Shown here piece after piece: positions 59,230 through 64,000 of a stretch of 64,000 bases of DNA. The position numbers and the translations under genes were made by a program. The DNA is from Choristoneura fumiferana (Eukaryota > Arthropoda > Insecta > Lepidoptera > Tortricidae), in the NCBI RefSeq assembly GCF_025370935.1, contig NC_133499.1, positions 2,165,594 through 2,229,593 on the forward strand, in the 5' to 3' direction. Numbering within the stretch: the stretch's first letter is position 1; each line of letters starts with the position of its first letter. The notes under the pieces were generated by a model that did no database searches, had not been told where the DNA came from, and was given only the letters and a program-made list of their open reading frames with translations.

Positions 59230-59470
59230 TTATGATTGACCTACATTATATTCAATAGGCAATTTACACAGTTTGACTACTGGGCGTATGAGTTCGCCAC
59301 CTTGAGTTTTTAATTTAACTGACCTGATTTATGATCCTTAGGTATGAGATATGGATGCTTTGCTCCATATGGTTAAGCTGATTTACGTAGTCGTCCGCCG
59401 ACACGCAGCATGTTTTCGTCATCGACGAAAACGCTAAGCTTCTGCAATGATTTACAGACCAGCTTTCTTG
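59230..59470 (-). pseudogene. BEL integrase with catalytic core missing
   Basis: On the minus strand, KLSVFVDDENMLRVGGRLRK (about 59460-59395) and KHPYLIPKDHKSGQ (about 59365-59330) are the N-terminal integrase landmarks of BEL/Pao. They are followed within about 15 bases by the C-terminal motif KTQGGELIRPVVKLCKLPIE. The zinc region and DDE core that should lie between are absent, so this copy cannot integrate on its own. Confidence 0.8.
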
Positions 59471-59639
59471 TTTGACCATAACAATTCCTCCTTAAAAGCG
59501 TCCAATTGAACTTTAACCTATCCAATGTTTAGTACTGCGCGAATCTCGTCCAATGACAGTGTAGACTGAAGATTCCTTTGCTCCCTCGGCAACTTGATAT
59601 TTACAAAAATCTAAGTATGAATGCACTGACATTGATTAG

Positions 59640-60880
59640 TTTGCTATATGAACTGACACGTGATAAGAGTGGCGTCTTCCCACGACTCTATTGGCGTGAC
59701 TAAATGAACTAATTTCTTGAAACCTGGTAACTCTTGAGGTATAGTGACTGGTAACTGTGGCCACTGGGATTCCTCCCGCAACAACCAATCAGGTGACCAC
59801 CACAATTTGAATTGAATTAATTCCCTTGCGGACATTCCGCGTGAAGCGACATCTGACGGATTACGCTCTGATCTGACATGACGCCATTGTGATGTGACGT
59901 TTGGACTGTTGAATGTCCTGTACCCTGTTACATTCAAAATGTTTGTAACATGTGAGGTTTGGCCTTGAGCCATGACAAAACAATACTGCTATCTGACCAA
60001 GCATTGATAGTCTCTAACTGAACAGAGTCGTCGTACGAATCTGCGACGTGATTAAGCAGTTTGCATACCAGGTGAGATGCACTGAGTTCCAATTTTGGAA
60101 TCGTCTGCTTGGTTTTATGTGACGCGCGACGCGTGATTTAGCAATGACTAAGCTGACCTTGACATGTCCTGACGCATCCACCGTCCGTAGATAGACGCTC
60201 GCCGCGTATCCCAGCTCCGAGGCGTCGCCGAAACCGTGCAATGAGTATGAAACGGCGCTCGGTAGTGAGACACACCGAGGAATCTGTAAATGAGACAAAT
60301 GATTGAGATCCTGCGTAAGTTTGTCCCACTGATTGATTTGATTTTTGATTGATCGGCTCGTCCCAGTTGAGCCCATCCGAGAATAATGACTGTAAGAATA
60401 CTTTGAATCGAAATATGACTGGTGCGCAATAACCACACGGGTCGTACAAACGTGCGATTGTACTGAGCACGCTACGTTTCGTAGGAGGGTGACCAAGTGG
60501 CACGTTGATTTGATATGCCATTGAATCTGACACTGGATCCCATTGAACACCTAATACTTGATGAACTTTATCCTCAGTATCAAATGAATGTGGCAGCTCG
60601 CAATACTCTCCGGTAAGTCACGCAATAGCTCCCTACTATTGGACGACCATTTACGTAACTCATAACCTGCGCTCCCGGTGAGCGCTATGAGCTCTTGCTT
60701 GAGCTGTTGAGCCTCTGCCACTGAGTCTGCTCCTGTGAGGATATCATCAACGAAGATATCTCGTCGCATGACGTGTGCTGCGTGTGAATTCGGATGCGAC
60801 ACCTCCAATCGTCCGCTAGTAGCAACACCGTCCGTATAGCTATGAATGGACTTGACCTTAGCCCGTAGGTATTAGTATTT
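59640..60880 (-). pseudogene. BEL RT (second half) and RNase H, frameshifted
   Basis: Minus strand, in at least four frames. RT active site IFVDDILTGADSVAEAQQL at about 60755-60690 (FVDD in place of YVDD); VLSTIARLYDPCGYCAPVI at about 60475-60420; RNase H end RHVRSERNPSDVASRGMSA at about 59890-59830. These are standard BEL/Pao pol landmarks in the right order. Small indels separate them. Confidence 0.82.
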
Positions 60881-62072
60881 AATTCATATACTGAACATCG
60901 TGTGACGGATCCTCCCTCCAGAGGATTAATTGATATTTCCTATCATCTGGGTGAACAAATGTTTGACGAAACATCATTTTGATGTCAGTAGTGAATACCA
61001 CTTGATGACGTCGAAAATTTAAAATGATTTTAGTGATATCATTTTGAAGAGGTTGCCCAGAGTGAAGGCATTGATTGAGTGACACACCTGTGGACGATCG
61101 CCCTGATCCGTCGAATACAACTCTGATTTTATCTGTGCCTCGTTTGAATATACCGTGATGCGGTATGACAAAATGTTCTGAGTTAAATTGAAAGTCCGAT
61201 TTTGACATATGACCGAGAGTTTCGTATTCTCTCATGAAATCTTTATACTTGGAGGCGAAAAGTGCGTCCTTAGACATTTTTCTCTCCAAAGCTCGCAACC
61301 TTTTCATTGCAAGCGACCTTGACTCGCCTAATGATGAGCGTGTTGAAAGTAACGGTAACCTGACTATGTATTTGCCGTCAGGCAGACGTTGAGTAGTGGA
61401 AATGTACAACCTTTCGCATTCCATGTGATCTGGATGAACTGCAGGCTTCGAAGGCGGCTCCTCGACCTTCCAAAACCGCTCGAGCACCTCCTCGAGTCTA
61501 GTGGCGTGCAGGCCGTAGTCCTCCACGGACGTACCCGCTGCGTGTGATGACGTCACCGCTGACTGGTGAGTCGAGGTCAATGAACCCATGACGACATGCC
61601 CAAAGCACGTCCCGTAGGCTGCTATTCCTGGAACGTGAGTGGAAATCTTTGAACCATCGAGTACATAATTTAATATGTCCACATCTGAGGCTTTGTCAAA
61701 CTTGCCATCAGCTAATATGATATGTGACAACCGTAATTGATCTTTGAGCTGAGTGTCATATGATGGAATGTTTCCCGTTAGTGAATACATGACTGAAGCT
61801 ATTGTACTAATGATGGGAACCTGTTTACCTACAGGTTTGATTATTAATTTGACTATTGAACCAGGTACCTTTACCCTTTGCTGACCAATTCCATAAATAT
61901 TATTACCATTAGACTGTTGGTGTAATTTTAACCTTTGAACTATTGACTGTTTAATTACTGAGACACTCGCCCCGGTGTCGAGTAAGGCCCTAACCTTAAA
62001 ATAATTGCCATCACCTGATTTCACCATTACTACCGCTGTGGGACAAATGGTGACTGGTAATGACTGTGTCAC
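60879..62072 (-). CDS. BEL protease and RT first half
   Basis: 397 codons open. The protease motif ALLDTGASVSVIKQ is near the N-terminus. Then come the BEL-specific linker (EDYGLHATRLEEVLERFWKV) and RT motifs (HHGIFKRGTDKIRVVFDGSG; VVFTTDIKMMFRQ with the first catalytic Asp), ending at a premature stop after ILWREDPSHDVQYMN. It begins at a GTGA overlap with the gag stop; there is no ATG of its own, so it was presumably expressed from gag by frameshift or was once in one frame. Confidence 0.85.
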   Translation of the reverse strand: MTQSLPVTICPTAVVMVKSGDGNYFKVRALLDTGASVSVIKQSIVQRLKLHQQSNGNNIYGIGQQRVKVPGSIVKLIIKPVGKQVPIISTIASVMYSLTGNIPSYDTQLKDQLRLSHIILADGKFDKASDVDILNYVLDGSKISTHVPGIAAYGTCFGHVVMGSLTSTHQSAVTSSHAAGTSVEDYGLHATRLEEVLERFWKVEEPPSKPAVHPDHMECERLYISTTQRLPDGKYIVRLPLLSTRSSLGESRSLAMKRLRALERKMSKDALFASKYKDFMREYETLGHMSKSDFQFNSEHFVIPHHGIFKRGTDKIRVVFDGSGRSSTGVSLNQCLHSGQPLQNDITKIILNFRRHQVVFTTDIKMMFRQTFVHPDDRKYQLILWREDPSHDVQYMN

Positions 62073-63625
62073 ACCAACAGTGGTAGCATCTCATTGAGGA
62101 GATGGTGGAGATTGGGGAGGAATGGGGCTGATCCGCTGCCCATACCCCTCAGTGCCTGGTACTCAGACTGAGCCCACTGTGCCCTTGCCCCTACCGGAAG
62201 CCTTGGCCGGTAAGCTGCCATCGCCTGAGCTGATGGGGCTTCCTGGTACAGTGGTTGAGTCACTGGTACATCTGAGTGGCCGCCCTGGCTCGGTTGAGGT
62301 GCACACACAAGTGGGTAGCCACCCTGGCCCTTGCCTTGTGCTTGATGCTGGGGTTGCCTGCCCAGTGAATGACGCTTGGGCGATTGCCTACCGTGACCTG
62401 ATGTTGACACCACAGGTTGGTCCCTTTCAGGTGATTCCCTAGCCTTAGGAGCTGCCCCTGCATTGCAAATGAGTGAGTTGTGCTCAGGAGACTTGCAGTG
62501 CAGACACCAATTCCGTTGACTGCAGTCCCTAGCATAGTGCAACCTCAAGCACTTAAAACAGTGACCACTACGTTTCGCCCACGCCTTGCGTGCTACTGGT
62601 GACATACTTAGGAACACTGCGCATCTATATAATGAGTGGTCACCGCTACAAAATGAACATGATGAAATAGAATTCACCTGATGAACTTGACGCACTCCGC
62701 GTGCTGGCCTGCCACGTGCCTCCGAGGTGGACGCACCCTGCCGTCCTCGTGGTGGTGGTGGCCGGTGGTAGCTTCTCCCTGAAGCCGCTTCCGGTACTGG
62801 TGACACGGCGAGCTGCACCCTGCATTGCTCGTCGAGTACCTCGAGCAGTTGATGAACACTGGGTAGAACATGATGACACGTCCCATACCGCTGTTCGAAT
62901 GCTGACCTGATCAATGTTGGCAGCTTCTGTATGATTAAAAACACAATTAAATATGACCATTCATTAATTGGTTGTTTGAGCTTTTCCAATGCCTGAATAG
63001 ACTCTCGGAGAGGATCATAAAAATCTGACCTTAACCTCTCAACATTGTTAATGACCGGTAGGTTGGTGATCTGTGACAAGTATGTATCTACCAGCACCCT
63101 GTGGTTCTGATACCTATCTGTGAGCAATTTCAGTGCCACTGAATAATTTTGACCATCCATTGGTAGCTGTCGTATAAGCGAAAGCGCCTCACCCGACAGT
63201 GACGCCCGCAAATAAAAATGCTTTTCCGAATCTGAAATGTCCCGTGAATGGACCAAGGATTGAAAGAGATCAAAGAATGACATCCACTCCATTGGCCTGC
63301 CGCTAAACTTAGGCAGTTCAATGGAAGGCAACTTTGCCATTACCTGGCTATGATGAGGTATCCTAGGCTCGTCTGCGGACCCCCTGCCCTCCGATGCCTG
63401 CTCCAACTTGACAAGTAACTTATTGATTTCACTGAACTGTGCGTGAATTTGTTCCATTTCTCCCTCAGGAATCTCCTCTGATGAAAGACCAAGCAACGCT
63501 TCATATGCTAGTACGAACTGATTATAATATGAACCGAAATTACGTTTAGCTACTGCCACCGCTGATGTACCTTGGGCTTCGCTAATTGTACTAGCAAAAT
63601 CTGTCAGCATGCGATATTTCGACAT
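62069..63625 (-). CDS. BEL gag
   Basis: 518 codons from the first ATG after the leader. The N-terminal half has a coiled region, then IELPKFSGRPMEWMSFFDLF and AFEQRYG, the DUF1759-type capsid region of BEL/Pao gags. The C-terminal part has Cys/His knuckles: CSFCSGDHSLYRC, CFKCLRLHYARDC and CLHCKSPEHNSLIC. The tail is Gln/Pro/Ser-rich. Apparently intact and the best-preserved part of the element. Confidence 0.88.
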   Translation of the reverse strand: MSKYRMLTDFASTISEAQGTSAVAVAKRNFGSYYNQFVLAYEALLGLSSEEIPEGEMEQIHAQFSEINKLLVKLEQASEGRGSADEPRIPHHSQVMAKLPSIELPKFSGRPMEWMSFFDLFQSLVHSRDISDSEKHFYLRASLSGEALSLIRQLPMDGQNYSVALKLLTDRYQNHRVLVDTYLSQITNLPVINNVERLRSDFYDPLRESIQALEKLKQPINEWSYLIVFLIIQKLPTLIRSAFEQRYGTCHHVLPSVHQLLEVLDEQCRVQLAVSPVPEAASGRSYHRPPPPRGRQGASTSEARGRPARGVRQVHQVNSISSCSFCSGDHSLYRCAVFLSMSPVARKAWAKRSGHCFKCLRLHYARDCSQRNWCLHCKSPEHNSLICNAGAAPKARESPERDQPVVSTSGHGRQSPKRHSLGRQPQHQAQGKGQGGYPLVCAPQPSQGGHSDVPVTQPLYQEAPSAQAMAAYRPRLPVGARAQWAQSEYQALRGMGSGSAPFLPNLHHLLNEMLPLLV

Positions 63626-63798
63626 AAATTGAATCTTGCATGAATTTTAGGAGGCATATTGACTTAAATGAATTAAAGTACTTGATGCGTTTAAATCAAC
63701 ATCAGTAACCTCTGAATCAATGACTAAAGATAAATGCTTACACTGATAACAATAGTCACACCTGTGAGCTACACTTCTATTAAACCTACCTAAATAAG
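63626..63798 (-). other. BEL leader between LTR and gag
   Basis: About 170 bp on the minus strand from the LTR end to the gag ATG. The bases directly after the LTR (CTTATTTAGGTAGG) do not start with TGG, so no primer-binding site was assigned. Confidence 0.6.
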
Positions 63799-64000
63799 TG
63801 TCAAGGGCAGACCTCTTGAGGGGAGGTTTGACCTTAAAGGAGGCCTAGTAAGTTATTCTTTGAGTAAAACAATAAAGACTTTTAATATTTTTTAATTTTA
63901 AAAATTTAAGAAAAAAATAACAGGCCTAGTTTGACAAAATTTAAAGTAAAAAGTTTTTACGAGAATCTCAGGTAGTAAGTTCAAGCGATTTTATTGAGAG
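63799..64000 (-). repeat. BEL 5' LTR, 3' part (cut by window end)
   Basis: 202 bases that align, on the opposite strand, with 4736-4937 of the solo LTR, sharing AATAAAATCGCTTGAACTTA and CTAGGCCTCCTTTAAGGTCA and the terminal CCCTTGACA. The rest of the LTR lies outside the window. Confidence 0.85.

Larger units (their letters stand above)
59200..64000 (-). mobile_element. BEL/Pao retrotransposon, decayed, integrase core lost
   Basis: Minus strand. The 5' LTR is 63799 to beyond the window end; gag 63625-62069; protease and RT from 62072 to about 60550; RNase H to about 59640; integrase N-terminal piece 59460-59340; integrase C-terminal piece 59320-59230. Stops and frameshifts occur throughout pol. 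No 3' LTR was recognised to the left. The LTR end is the same family as the solo LTR at 3343-4937. Confidence 0.85.

Overview
The window looks like nuclear DNA of a moth or butterfly (Lepidoptera). Three observations point there: tRNA-derived SINEs and short interspersed families of lepidopteran type, core motifs built on TTAGG (the insect telomere unit), and genes made of small exons in long AT-rich introns full of transposons. This assignment is an inference from repeat content; no species is claimed. Two 100-base N runs mark assembly gaps.

Host genes: two paralogous THAP zinc-finger genes lie head to head around 32.5-33.7 kb, with about 1.1 kb between their start codons. THAP-A runs leftwards from 32560. 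Ten exons down to 15135 join in one continuous reading frame with consensus splice sites (446 codons), plus an uncertain terminal exon at about 14 kb. THAP-B runs rightwards from 33662. Three exons are supported (to 39583, 138 complete codons), with a weak candidate terminal exon at 52.15 kb. The first coding exons of both genes are exactly 199 nt, end in the same phase, and splice to an exon carrying the THAP AVPS box.

Mobile DNA fills the rest. 0.5-1.3 kb: a 35/36-bp satellite. 2.87-6.14 kb: a four-level nest (hAT-like element > TTA-duplicating MITE > LINE 3' end > solo BEL-type LTR). 7.9-10.4 kb: hAT-like and Penelope-derived insertions. Introns of THAP-A: SINEs, LINE tails, nested TA-duplicating MITEs and hairpin MITEs. 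40-52 kb: an unclassified word-array element, BEL integrase and Helitron helicase remnants, and a Penelope fragment with a GIY-YIG domain. 52.95-58.04 kb: a nearly intact Ty3/gypsy element with two frameshifts. 59.2-64 kb (minus strand): a decayed BEL/Pao element that has lost its integrase core and whose 5' LTR runs off the window.

The most novel items are (i) the divergent THAP pair, with a long uncharacterised C-terminal part in THAP-A and exon copies in one of its introns, and (ii) a family of elements made of short degenerate repeated words around a core with TTAGG units (25.5, 40.4 and 48.7 kb), one of them with a perfect 9-bp target duplication.
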